From: Larix kaempferi
Taxonomy: Eukaryota; Streptophyta; Pinopsida; Pinales; Pinaceae
Direction of reading: 5' to 3'
NCBI GenBank assembly: GCA_027924585.1
Contig: BSBM01001138.1
Location: forward strand, 7,116,001-7,180,000
DNA: 64,000 nucleotides
Shown: positions 33,230 through 44,767 of the stretch, in pieces
Layout: each line of letters opens with the position of its first letter
Position numbering within the stretch: position 1 is the first letter of the stretch
Notes under the pieces: generated by a model
What the model was told of the DNA's origin: nothing
Database searches by the model: none
The model's input: the letters and a program-made list of their open reading frames with translations, nothing else
Program-made: the position numbers and the translations under genes

Positions 33230-33720
33230 GATGGGGGAAAGACCACGAAGGCGACAACGCCGATAGATTCAAACAAAGTCGTGAACCCACCATCGAAGGC
33301 CTCAACTCGAGCACATTCTCCTTGTTCTTTATGCAATGTTATGGATCACGCTACCCAGAATTGTCCTGAGCCACCTACCTTGTGGACTCATCTACGGACG
33401 TTAGATGATGATCCTAATGAGAACATTGTAGTGGCTCATCTATCTGATCTTCCAAATCCGTGTAACAAGTCAATACGCACCAACCACCCCTTTGGGGTTT
33501 GTGGCATCCATTACTCCCACCATTGTCCTGGCCTACCCGAATACCGATCTGTACTAGATGACTTGCATCAACTTTCCTTGGAGTCCAAAGTCACTATTCT
33601 TGAAGAAATCCACCCCCCAGCCTCTTCTTTGAATGAAACCAACAATATATGTTTTCTTTCGTCTTCTGATCAACATTCCACATCCTCGCAAGAATTCACT
33701 CCCTCCGATCTCTCATACTG
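33230..33720 (+). pseudogene. Linker with zinc-knuckle motifs between protease and RT, unit A
   Basis: The open frame 33281-33721 contains CSLCNVMDHATQNC, an exact CX2CX4HX4C knuckle, and farther on CGIHYSHHC, a degraded second one (CGLHGHYSHHC in unit B). It continues into an acidic spacer leading to RT. Zinc knuckles normally lie at the end of gag, so a pair here, between protease and RT, is unusual. Confidence 0.65.
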
Positions 33721-33724
33721 ATGC

Positions 33725-34325
33725 TTTCAAAGTGATGAGGAGATACTCGAGGCATTAAATGAGCCTGATTTTCCTTGGGATGATATGCACCACCGCTTGT
33801 ATTTCATCCCCGAGGAACCTACCATTCCACCCTCGAACCAATTATTCGTTGAGTTGATAGACTCTATCCCCCATGGAATTGTTGATTGGTTTAAAAATCC
33901 AATCCATGCTCCTGATGCCTTTGAAGAAGGTAACATGGAAAACATCTCACCCACCATTTATGTGGATATTTCCATCAAACCAGGCATTATTGAAAATATC
34001 ACGCTAGGCGCCTCTTACACTCCATAAGAGGTGGTTGCCTTCAAATCCCTCTTTCAATAGTTTTTTGATGTCTTTGCCTGGTCATAAACTGGCATGCCTG
34101 GTCTCAACCCCGCCATTGTCGAACATCACATTGACACATGGCCCGATGTTCCACCTATTCGCCAGAAATAGAGCTCGATCCACCCATCCAAAGAACTACC
34201 GTTAAGGCCAAGATTAAAAAGCTACATATTGTGGGTTTCATCTACCTGATTTTGTATACCATTTGGTTCTCTAACCCTATCCCTGTGAACAAAAAGCAAG
34301 GCACCATTTGTGTGTGCATTGATTT
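33725..34325 (+). pseudogene. Reverse transcriptase N-terminus, unit A, cut by X
   Basis: The frame reads EEILEALNEPDFPWDDMHHR, later FFDVFAWS (stop) TGMPGLNPAIVEHHID, and ends GTICVCIDF. This is the start of RT in Tat-type elements. At GATTT (34321-34325) the gene stops and X begins with TGCAACAACC. The rest of RT is absent from unit A. Confidence 0.85.
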
Positions 34326-36150
34326 TGCAACAACCTGAAATCCTCAGTGCGATTTTGAGGAAATGGGGAGTAAACATTTTCCCTTTTAATAACCAACAAA
34401 CCAATATATTAGTCTTCTAATCATAACTAGACATTCTCATTTCATACATATGGATATGTTTAACTCGTTCTAAATTGAAATATGTTCAATGCCATTGTTT
34501 ATCTAGTTATTCGACCAAGCATAGAAGAATATAATGTTGCTATTATTTTAATCAAAGTTCACCAATAGCATAAAAGAGTAATTACTTGCAAGTCAACCCT
34601 TAGGGGAATGTAAAGCAACAACTACATAGGTTCATTGTTCGTATAAGGGACTTATAGTAATACATCATAGTTTTATTAACCACCTATTTAACCTCAAAAC
34701 AACCTTCTTATGTACTACACAAGGTTAGTGCAACAATTAAGACTTTATCCTACCACTTGTCAACATAGTCAAAATCATTGTATGATGATCCATGCATCAG
34801 CTATCATTTAACTTCCAATCATAACCTTTACTATTTCAGGGTACTAGCCCATTATGCGCATGGATATCAACATTCATTTTATTATAATTGTACAACACCT
34901 ACACTATCATTATATTGCCATCACTTAGCATTCATATGCATCAGGACATGAAGTACAATTTAACTTGCGACCCTTCATGAAATGGTTTGAACTTGAATCA
35001 AAATGAACATACCTCTACGTGATCATTGGAAACCCTCATATTCAACCATCCGCAATAAGCTCTAGATAGGTAAATAACAAGTTACTAACATCAAGTAAAA
35101 ATATCTACATCACTTTCACGACCAACATTATTTATACATAAATAGAATGCTTAAGCAAAGCTAACAATTTCCAACATATACATATTACCCATACCCAAAT
35201 GGTTAGATGGAAAACAATTCCTTCATAATAAGATAGCCATTACATTGACTATCCAATAAAAAATTAGCCATTACAATGATTCTATCCACTCATCATAACC
35301 ATGAATCATACTCATAAATAATACTTGACAACAATTAAAACATTACATGAGTAAAAGAGTATTATTAATGCCATGGAACTATGACGCTAAGATCCAAAGG
35401 AGTAACTAAACATAAATGAAGAGCAAATAATTTGTCCCCCATATATATAATCAAATCATTTAAATCAACACCATTATACTACATCATTATAAATCTTCCC
35501 ATCAACTTAACACTACATAGAAAGGTACTTATCTGGATGATATAAACTTATGCGACTGAAGGTATGACTAGAACTTTCCTCCCAACCAATTGACACTTTG
35601 TCCGGTGTATATTTCTGCCACCAAGAGGCCACCCCCGAGCTGGAAATGAATCCACTAGGGAGGATGTTTTCCTCTTTACTTACGAAGATCCCTTACGTTA
35701 TCTTGTAACCTAAGAGTCTAAGATTATATACCAAGGTTGCTTATAAAAAGATCACTATTAACAAGAGTCCTACTCAAGCCACAATACAACTACAGAGAAT
35801 GATTACACATACTCATAACTTTGTGTAAGAAACTATATATATATATATATATATCACCATATAAAGCCATATCTATCAAAGGCACATTCTATACATATAA
35901 ATCCATTCAGTGTAAGTAATATCACATTCCTTATCAAAAGCATAGTTTATACAAGTAAACCCAATTAGTAGAAGTCAGATTGCATTCATTATCAAAAGCA
36001 GAGTTTGTATGAAGACAGATCACATTCATTATCAAAATAGAGTTTGTATGAAGCTAGATCGCATTCATTATCAAAATCAGAGTTTGTATGAAGCCATATC
36101 GCATTCATGATCAAAAGCGGAGTTTGTATGAAGCCAGATCACATTCATGA
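34326..36150. mobile_element. X, left part, unit A
   Basis: It starts at the same RT codon as X in unit B (45874) and matches it, including a block of CATTATCAAAAGCAGAG repeats at 35977-36150. It ends at the duplication junction. No coding region is seen. An (AT)n run lies at 35831-35853. Confidence 0.85.
35977..36150. repeat. 40-bp tandem array in X, unit A, about 4 copies
   Basis: The monomer is close to AGATCGCATTCATTATCAAA followed by AGCAGAGTTTGTATGAAGCC. Unit B carries about 11 copies (47542-48003). Confidence 0.9.
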
Positions 36151-36155
36151 TCTGG

Positions 36156-36781
36156 CCCTATGGAGATTAGGATGAGGTGATAGGGGGGGATGATGATTCG
36201 GGAGGGAGGGGGATTGGTGGGTAAGTTCTTAACTCATTGGCGCCAGTTACCGGTAGTGATTGAGGACTACCCGTACACTAGTATGGAATTCAGGGGACAT
36301 GCAGAGCTTCCTCGACCTCCTGGTCAGGCCTGGGGACCCAACAATACGTATGCAGTTATTTTGTTTGTATAGCCATGCTTTATACTGCTAGCATAGATGG
36401 TAGTTAGAGGTTTTTATATGATGATGATATTGATGACTAGTCATGTGTGTGCAGATATTGGACCGATGGAGCCAACATGATATCAGAGAGGTAGGGGAAG
36501 AGTGGAGAGTATAGACCTTCTAGGTCGCGGGCATTAACAAATTCAGAGCGTCGATTGATTAGCTACTAGAGGAAGCCATGGATGATCGGTGGTAGTATCT
36601 AGACAAGGATATGATCGCCATTTGTTACCAGGTGTCTTTTGAGTGGAGGTCCATCATACGATGGATCACTATAGCAGTTGAGTCTATGTGAGTTATGGAA
36701 CGGGGCGATGTGCCCCTAAATGAGGATAAGGGCACTGAGGAGGATACTGAAGAGGATGAGTCAGAGGACTTTGATGACTAG
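36156..36781 (+). pseudogene. PMD gene, C-terminal part only, unit B
   Basis: It contains GGLVGKFLTHWRQLPVVIED, the 88-nt intron-like interval (36367-36454) and the acidic end EEDTEEDESEDFDD. The N-terminal PMD core with LTLDD..GLP is absent because the duplication began inside the gene. Confidence 0.75.
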
Positions 36782-37039
36782 TTGGAAGCTTATGGAGCTT
36801 CCCCCTAATGCTATGGGCATGGGGATTTTGATTGATGTATCTGTTATGGTTTTTTGAGGAAGCTGTTGGGGTTCCTTTGTGTAGACATGCCTATGTTATT
36901 TTTGGATGTTATGACATTATGTACATATGCACATGGATGCACTCTGTATAGTTTTTATGTTTATGATCCTTTTATGTCATGATGATACTTATGTTATGTG
37001 TATATACATGTGAATGCAAAAAATGATATGATAATGTAT

Positions 37040-37579
37040 TTCCTATATGCGATGATTGATGTGCCACTCTAGAACGTCATTAGCCTTTTGGTATGCAACA
37101 CTATTGGAACACCTAGGGACATGCATGAATGTAATGAATTCAAAATGTCTAACCAGTTGTTTAGTGCACAGGGACTTTCTAAAGAGGCAAGTGTCATGTA
37201 TCCGATAGCTGTTATTCAACTAGGCGACAAACAACTAGGAGTCTAAGAAGACACTGAAGTCATGGATACCCAAACAGAGGGCGGCGGTCAAAAGACATAT
37301 CACTGCATCATACTCATCCTGGTTATTGGTGGCCGCATTGACACACACTCCATCGAGATGAAGCAACTCATGTGAAGGGGAGTATATGACCCATGAAATC
37401 GAGGCGAGGTTCGAAGACCACCTACTTGTGCCGTCAGCAAAATCGACGTGAACAGAGGGACCCAGATCCATCTGATAACAATCACAAAAACAAATCATAA
37501 GGCTCATGCATAAAAAAAAATAAGAAAAACAAAAAAGGAGAAAACTATACATACCGAACAATGGGTTCGAGGAGATCAC
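37040..37579 (-). pseudogene. RNase H (archaeal-like type) of a Tat-like gypsy element, unit B
   Basis: The minus strand reads VHVDFADGTSRWSSN, then SISWVIYSPSHELLHLDGV, ATNNQDEYDAVICLLTAA, then LGIHDFSVFLDS and, after a stop, EFITFMHVPRCSNSVAYQ. Asp of HVD, Glu of DEY and Asp of LDS are the catalytic acids; the last one (usually AD) is AY here. The TNNxxEYxA...G...DS pattern is that of the extra RNase H found in Tat elements. It lies downstream of an integrase C-terminus on the same strand. Confidence 0.8.
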
Positions 37580-37643
37580 GCATAAAATCTCTTGAGGTAC
37601 AACCCATTACATGGGTTGTTCAAGAGAAGACCTTCAGAATCAG

Positions 37644-37886
37644 TTAGAATGTATGCCCCCTTGTTGAGGCAATGTTTGATAACGTATGGGCCCTTCCACA
37701 TAGGTTCAAACTTCCCCTTTCCGTGCTTGTCATGGGCTTGGTATAAACAAGTACAAGGTCCCCTTCCTTACAGGCCGTACGCAGATGGACTCGAGTATCA
37801 TAATGGTCCTTGAACCAATGCTTGGTAGCCTCGATCATCTGGATGGCATCCTGACGGTCTTCATCTACATGTTCAAGTGTGAGCAA
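37644..37886 (-). pseudogene. Integrase C-terminal region of the minus-strand Tat-like element
   Basis: An 80-codon frame reads DRQDAIQMIEATKHWFKDHY, then DTRVHLRTACKEGDLVLVYT and LNLCGRAHTLSN. The R/K-rich helix followed by F..GDLVLVY and a G.....W.GP-like ending is typical of gypsy integrase tails. It is absent from unit A owing to a deletion. Integrase upstream of the RNase H on the same strand sets the element's order as IN-RNase H. Confidence 0.75.
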
Positions 37887-38224
37887 ATTTACTCCATTTA
37901 CTAAAAATCTCGAGTGTGCATATTGTGGTGTGCTTCTCCACTACTATGATTATTAAAATAAAAGCATGATCACTTAATTCACAATTAAGTTTTATTTTTA
38001 CTAACAACTTTCTATTGACTTTTTTTTCATTAACTTCTTTAATTAATTTCCTAAAAGTACTAAAGATAAGGTATATTTTTTGAAATGCAATTGAAATCTT
38101 ATTAGATAGAAGAAATGAAATGCATTTTATAATTTAATACTGAAAAAAATTGAAATGTTTATCACTTTACGTTAACCCATTATAATATTTTACATAAAAA
38201 TTGAAACTAAATTAATAATAATAA

Positions 38225-38261
<37 letters not shown>

Positions 38262-38721
38262 TAAGTAATAATAATTATTCACATCATCTTAAAAAATCAT
38301 CAATTCTAAGTATTATTAGAAGAAGAAAAAAATCAAAAGACATATACCATAGAAGATGCCAACGAACCTAAAAAATATATCGTTTTAATACGATATTAAG
38401 GTATTTAAAACATTCATGTACCTACACCATTAAAACATAAGGTTTAGTTTGATTCAAATCATTATAATGTCTCAAGTACCATGGAAAAATAGATAGATGA
38501 GATTCTCCTTGGTACGAGGGGATCACTGAAATATTCGCGATGTGATATGATTAAGACAAAGCTTATGCTTATGCATTATGAAATTTTATGGGTATTTTGA
38601 TTTTAAATTATTTTATATTTTATATTTTATTTTTAGGGAATTTTATATTTTTTTAATTATTTAAATTTAATTTAATTAACATTAAAATTATAATATAATT
38701 ATTCAAACTAAACTCAATTAT

Positions 38722-38726
<5 letters not shown>

Positions 38727-38762
<36 letters not shown>
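38727..38762. repeat. (TA)n microsatellite
   Basis: About 18 TA units directly beside the target site of the hammerhead-bearing insert. Unit A has only a short TA run here. Confidence 0.9.
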
Positions 38763-38768
<6 letters not shown>

Positions 38769-38924
38769 TAATACAATATAATTTATATATATATATGAGT
38801 ATCTCCTCCTGAAGATGGGTTGCGCTATTTGGCCCGAAACGTCGAGAAGACTTTTATTTTTCTATACAGGGCTCCACCAACCAACATGAATACCTGTGAA
38901 AGCACCAATAATACAATATAATTT
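38769..38924 (+). mobile_element. 124-bp insert with hammerhead-like core and 16-bp target duplication (Penelope-like fragment)
   Basis: TAATACAATATAATTT flanks the insert on both sides (38769-38784 and 38909-38924); neither R1 copy 1 nor unit A has the insert. Inside, CTGAAGA (38809-38815, matching CUGANGA) and GAAAC (38836-38840) are separated by a GC-rich hairpin, and GTC follows at 38841-38843. TCTCCTC (38802-38808) can pair with GAGAAGA (38844-38850) at six of seven positions, forming stem I. One unpaired T after CTGAAGA is unusual. Short type-I hammerheads of this kind mark Penelope-like retroelements; the insert would be a 5'-truncated end of one. Confidence 0.7.
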
Positions 38925-39322
38925 TTTAATAAATAATATTTATATTTAATACAAAATCATATTTTAATATATAATGATATTTATATTTAATAAAGCATTT
39001 CATGTATGTACATGTGACATCATTTCATTTCTCATATCATTATGGGTGAAAATCTTTCATAACTATTATGAATTTTTTTTCACCAAACAAAGTTGTAGCT
39101 CATCATATTAATAAATGAACTACATTGTTCATAAGTTAAATAGGCCATACATATATATCATCAACATCAATGTTTAATAGAGATCATAAATTACCATATC
39201 TAGGACATAAATACATGTTTATGCTTTTATGCGTACATATTTTTCTGTTATATGTACTAACAAGTACTTATAATATTGTGCACAATGAAAAAATAAACAG
39301 TTACCAAATTGTGCAATACAAA

Positions 39323-40162
39323 TGTTAACACCAGAATTTGTACACCTTGCACATCACCTAGCCTCATCAAACCTATATGTCATTAACCACTTTCGTTTTT
39401 GTATCATGGACCGTCACTTATCCACAATACCTAAGTTGAGTATAAAGGGCTATTTTAAATATTAAATTGACTCATTAAACTCAAAAATCATGAGTCATAT
39501 TGCCCAAATGACATTTTGGATATTTTCCTTTTCACAAAAAATAAAACTTGGCACTTGCCCAAAAGATGGATAAGGATGCTAAAAAGCAAGGGGAAAGAAA
39601 AAGAAGCTCCAAAAAATAAAAATGAAAGGAAAAATCTAAACTTGATCCTTATCTCTCCATCCCACCTACATTGCCTATATAATGACCATGAAGGTCCCTT
39701 GTTTACATAGACCTCTCCACTCATTGCCTACATCATTACTCTGTTGAAATCTCCCTTTGATATTTGAAACTCCCTTGAGCATTCATATTTCACCTCATGG
39801 ATATCTACACCTTGTGATGAGTGGTTGGAGAACAACGAGCTGTTAGGAGACCAGGAGCATCCTTCTTCAAAAAGTTGTAGGGACCTCGTCACTGCTACTC
39901 CAAGGTAACCCTTGGTTCATGCATAGCCCATTCTTTTAATGAAAAGAAAATCATTCTTTGATTCATCCAATGCGTGTGTTAAAGAATGTATTTAATGTTA
40001 GTTTAGTTTTACTTTAATGTTCTTAATCTTGTTTACTTGAATGCTTAGTGTAGTTTTTAAATTACGTTTGTTAGTTGTCATATTTTCCTTCCTTGAACTG
40101 CTATTGAGGTTTCCATAAACCTTAGTAGGTGCATTTTGGCATATTATGGTTTGCAAAAACCA
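39323..40162 (+). repeat. 5' LTR of Tat-like element, unit B
   Basis: It starts TGTTAACACCAGAATTTG and ends near CAAAAACCA; it matches 27470-28298. A TATA-like CTATATAATG lies near 39675. Confidence 0.75.
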
Positions 40163-40172
40163 GTAACGGTTT

Positions 40173-40193
40173 TGGAAACTCTGCTGGGTTCGA
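40173..40193 (+). promoter_or_regulatory. Primer-binding site of Tat-like element, unit B
   Basis: TGGAAACTCTGCTGGGTTCG lies about 10 bp after the LTR end. It differs from the unit A copy (TGGCGACTC...) at several positions. Confidence 0.65.
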
Positions 40194-42590
40194 TTTCTAT
40201 CGATATCTGGTTTTGTTCGACCATCTTTTCCATTTTTTTTTTTTCTAGTTTGTCTTGCTCTATTTACTTGATTTTTTGTCTACCTACTACTGCCTATTAG
40301 CTTAGGATAAAAAAAACAGCCTATACCTATCTTCCCAGACTCTTCATACACTATGTTTGACTATTTTTCTTCCTTTTAGGTCAGGTCGCACTTGTTGGCT
40401 TCTTAAGTGTGACCAATGTCGCACCTTTTTCCCAATTAAGTGTGACTTGTCGCACTTTTCTCTTTGAAAAGTGCAACCCAAACTATGTTTTCTCATTTTC
40501 TGCTCTGGCCATGCCCGTCTACTGGTTTTGTGCGACCCATGTCACCTTTGTTTCCTCGCTAAGTGAGAATCACAACATTTTGACTATCTTTTAGCAGTTT
40601 TCATCCCCCTAAACCCTCTGTCCACCCTATGCACTTTGCAGACTGCTTTGATTTTTTAGTCTCTATCTATTTGTAGTACACTCCTTGTTCTGCTTGCGAC
40701 TATTTGCTTACTATACCTATCCTTTGATTTGACTTTGTCGAACTTTGTGGTGAAGAAAAAACCTGCTTTTAGTATTTGATGCTTGTTGAGTTTGTTTCAA
40801 ATATGTTTAGGATTACATATTCCTTGATCTAGTAAGTTCTGTAGTGAAAAATCAATCACTTGTTTAATTCAAAATTAAATACTGAATTTTTGTCTTATTC
40901 ATTTTGAAATAATGATTGCATGAAAAACCTGCATTTAAGTATTGTTTATTGTCATTTCATTTCAGCACTTACTTTTTCAGTACTACATGTTGTACACACC
41001 ACATGTGCACACATCCCACACCCTAATTTAACTCATGCTTGGTTCATGACCCCAAGCGCAGCCTCTTAAAATTATCCTTAAGTCAACAAATCTTAACCAC
41101 ATTTGAGGACCGAAAAGAATTTTGTAGTTAGGTTAGGACATTGGGGATAGGAATCCAAATAAGTCCCCTTTATTGCTCACATATGAGACACAGAGGTTGT
41201 CCTATTAGGGTACAAAAATCATCTAGTACTTTGGATAAGGTTGAGATTGATTTGTGGGGGTCCTCTCATTTCATGAGGGTAAGTGGCAAGAGTGGAACCA
41301 AAAGGTTGGGTGGTGCACCATCCCCACTCAGTTCGGAAGATCATCCAGATCATTGTCTTTGGATCAGGGATAATTTTAAAGACCCATACTTATTTAAAAG
41401 TGTATAAATCTTGGCGAATCTTACCAATTCTTAAAATGTCAACTATAAAATATTTGGCGATATTTTTCTAAAATTATTTTAATTTATAAGGATTTTATAT
41501 AGTTTATATAATAATCTGGTGATTTTTAGAGTGAAAAAAGTTTACCCCGTCAAAATTGGGCGAAATGGGGCTTCAAAAAATGCAAATTGGCGAATCGTTT
41601 TTTGGAAAAAAACATGCAAAAATAGCCCATGGGCTAAATTTCGCCCCTAAAATTATCCTTGCTTTGGATTGAAGTTGTAGGTAACCTTTCCCGACATGTC
41701 CTGAACGAGGTATATTACAGACAATCTTCTTAGGTATATTACCCAGAGGCCATCCCCTTCAATGAGGGGAGATCGAGGACAAACAGAGTCAGTTGCAGCC
41801 CCAACTCTGTAAATGTATTTTCGATCTTCACTTGTCGGGTCCATATAGGCTTGATGCCCCTATTGTGGTTTAGTAATTGGAAGACATGATTCATCTTCTT
41901 GCTTCTTTTTGTTTGATGGGGAGGTGATGACCACATAGAGGAAAATATTCGAAGAAGATTATATTGATGTTTTTGTTTCTGACTGAGTAGATACCTATTA
42001 GGATTAGCAGGTCTTTTTCTTTTCAAGGGTTGTTGCATGTTGGATTGTTTTCCATTTTGTTGATATCACCTCGCATTATGTTTTTTGAGATTCTTTTTGT
42101 CTTGTTTTCTACTTTGTTGCGCTCACCTCTTGCACACTCGGTTGCATTAGGTTTTTTGATACTTTACTGATCATAGACCTACAACTGTCTTAATTTAGAC
42201 TTGCTTAGTATTGATCCTTCAAGATACTCTCGGAGGCTTCGAGACGAACCCCCTCATGTCATTCCTCTAGGTTCTACAGTCAGCCCCATGCGCCAAACCT
42301 CAGTTCAACACACAACACCATCACCTAATTCCAAATCCTTATAGTTAGGATCATCCATACACATACACACTAGAAACACCATGGATACTACTAGAGGAAC
42401 AATTGGTGGTGAAACCGTTGATGGAACCATTGGTAAAACCACTAGCGGAACAATCGGTGGAGGCACCAAGCTATCCACCATGACCAACAAAATCGATGGT
42501 CCTTCCACATCCACGATCGTGAGCTTGTCGTTTATAAATTATGAACACTCTTAACTTGTCTGATTTGGATAGACTGACCAATGACTGAAT
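40194..42590 (+). other. Untranslated leader of Tat-like element, unit B
   Basis: It matches the unit A leader, with the GTGACC-type cluster at 40400-40560, and is lengthened by the 297-bp MITE at 41365-41661. No gene is seen. Confidence 0.6.
41357..41669. mobile_element. hAT-type MITE, 297 bp, with 8-bp target duplication
   Basis: CTTTGGAT is repeated at 41357-41364 and 41662-41669. The element between starts CAGGGATAATTTT and ends AAAATTATCCTTG, giving 13-bp terminal inverted repeats with one mismatch. Unit A has the empty site with a single CTTTGGAT (about 29500). Eight-bp duplication plus CAGGG-type ends are the marks of the hAT superfamily. It has no coding capacity. Confidence 0.9.
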
Positions 42591-44335
42591 TAGACACAAT
42601 CCCAATTGACCCCCTACCTACCAAACTCCCTTCAGACATTCCAAAGTTTGAAGGGAAGGATGGGGAAGACTCTCAGAATCACATCATGTCTTTCCATTGA
42701 TGGTGTTCATCAAACTCCATAGTGGATTCTATCAGACAATGTTTTCTCCAGAGAACCCTCACCAGCATTGCATCCAAGTGGTATATTGAGCAACCACATG
42801 AGGCACATTCCAATTTTGTGTCTCTAGCCTCCACATTCCTGTAATTGTTTCAATTACCCATCCGATATGATGAAGGTGTCAAAATCCTCTTGTCTTGTCG
42901 TCAGAATCTCGCCACCCACATCATGGACCATATCCACGAGTGGAATTGATCTCATAGTTTTTGTAAGATTAAGATCGACGATAGGATATTATGAGACTAG
43001 TTTCCTAAGTCTCTCCTTCCCCCCATCACTAAATACTTGGCCTCTGAGTGTCCGCAGAATAAGGAAGAAGCAGTCCTCAAAGCTCAGTAGTTCGACCTAA
43101 TATATGCGTAGTTTGTCTATCTATATACCACCATCCCAAACATTCCTTGTGGAGACTCCTCCCAGAGAGATCCGCCAAGGGCATACCATTCTGTGAATGG
43201 TGTTATTGGCACTATCTCTTCCCAACCCAACCCTTATGTACCTTTACCCTCCTCTAGTGAGTGGTTATGTGTATGGAAATGTTCCCAATGTAGTGCATCC
43301 CCCTCAAGGCCCATTCACCACTCTGAGCTATGGCCCATATTTATCACGTGCCTCATCACACATAGGAACGAGTACCTCTTATGAAGCTCTTGCCTCAACC
43401 CCCCATGTTCATGGGCCCTCATGTAGTGGCACCATGTGTTGTGGTGTTTCTACTGCCTTTGTGTCCCCTTCGGTCATGAACCCATACTATCCTTTTTCTG
43501 GCACCTCGTCAACATTCGCATTGCAACCACACCCTGCTACTCCTCCTTTCCCACAAGGGAAAGTGTTCACTTAGCATAATGTACCTACCCAATTTGTGCC
43601 CAATACACAACAAAGGTATCCCAAGAAAAAGAATCAAGGAAAAAATAAGGGAAACAACCAACGACATGGAGGTGGAAACCAACCCACGAACCCACCAAAT
43701 AACACTGATGCCAACATCGCAGATCAATACCCTCATAAGCCACCTAAACAAACCAAAAATGCTCAACTGTGGACTAATAACTCGTGTTCTTTCTCTAACT
43801 TCTATGGACATTACACACCTCGTTTCCCTCATTTTTCTAAATCTCGATAGCTTTGGGATGAGGCCAATCGGCGAGAAGTCATTGCTACCCCTTAGGAGAA
43901 ACTCAATCTGCCTCCACCTTAACCTGTTCAACAACCCATGGTGTTGTAAAACCCTTTACCCTCTCAAGGGTTCATCACATCACAACCCATAGTGACCTAT
44001 AACACTTCACCCACTTCCTCAAGTCAATCACTTGATTCTAGAGTGCAACATCTCCTTATGTTGTCTTATGAAGTTAACATTCAAACAAGATGCAACTAGT
44101 ATAGTTCCAATCCCAAAACTACTTCTAATGACAAGATCATGGACTCCACTCCTATTGACCAATCTTTTCACATACCTAGACCGCTCATTAACGAGACTCC
44201 CAAAGTCCCCAAATTCCCTTTGTGTTGCATTGCGAACAATCCTAATATTCAAGCCACTCTTAATTATAGCACTGTGGACGATTTGGCCCAATCCCCCACT
44301 GCCATGTCAACTTTCGAAGTTCTCTGGAATTGAAC
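42591..44335 (+). pseudogene. Gag and pre-protease linker of Tat-like element, unit B
   Basis: It contains the capsid block (ASKWYIEQPHEAHSNF), the Pro-rich segment (43193-43574), the basic stretch PKKKNQGKNKGNNQRHGG, a knuckle remnant CSFSNFYGHYT near 43790 and the linker IVDDLAQ-like sequence (TVDDLAQSPTAMSTFEVL). Frameshifts and stops differ from unit A. Confidence 0.8.
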
Positions 44336-44767
44336 CGCGCAACACAAATCCTTACTGCCGGTTTTAAGTGAGATAGACCCTTCATATTCCTACTTGGTGA
44401 CATTCGACTTGAATCAAGCGGAGCCCCAAATTCCTTCTTCGGTTGCATTCTAGATCCCTATTTCTATCAGGAACCTAGTCATCCATCCGTACATCGTTGA
44501 TGATGGTGCATCCACTTGTGTCATGACGAATTATGTTTGGCAGAATCTTGGGTCCCCTCTGCTGCAACCATCAACTATAGCATTGTGTTCCTATGATTTC
44601 CGCATTGCTCAACCTCACGGACTTCTCTCGAATGCTCTGGTTATGTTAGCTGGTAAGAAGGTCATGATTGACATTGAGGTTTTCACCACACAACTTGATT
44701 ACAACCTCCTCCTTGGGCATAGCTATATATAAATGATGAAAATATTCACTTCATATGTCTTCAAGCT
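44336..44767 (+). pseudogene. Retropepsin of Tat-like element, unit B, truncated
   Basis: IVDDGASTCVMTNYVWQNLG has the D-x-G-A-S core; LDYNLLLGHSYI follows, then a stop. The C-terminal half seen in unit A is deleted at about 44762. Confidence 0.8.

Larger units (their letters stand above)
24741..36150. repeat. Unit A of an ~11.5-kb direct tandem duplication
   Basis: From GGCCTATGGATAGTAGGATG the sequence matches unit B in the same order and orientation: end of the PMD gene, minus RNase H, R1, Tat-like LTR/gag/protease/RT start, and X. Identity judged by eye is about 90-95 percent. The unit ends inside the 40-bp array of X. Confidence 0.93.
37888..39322. repeat. Dispersed repeat R1, copy 3 (unit B)
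   Basis: It matches the other two R1 copies. Two (TA)n expansions (38231-38262 and 38727-38762) and the 124-bp hammerhead-bearing insert (38785-38908) are private to this copy. Confidence 0.85.
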
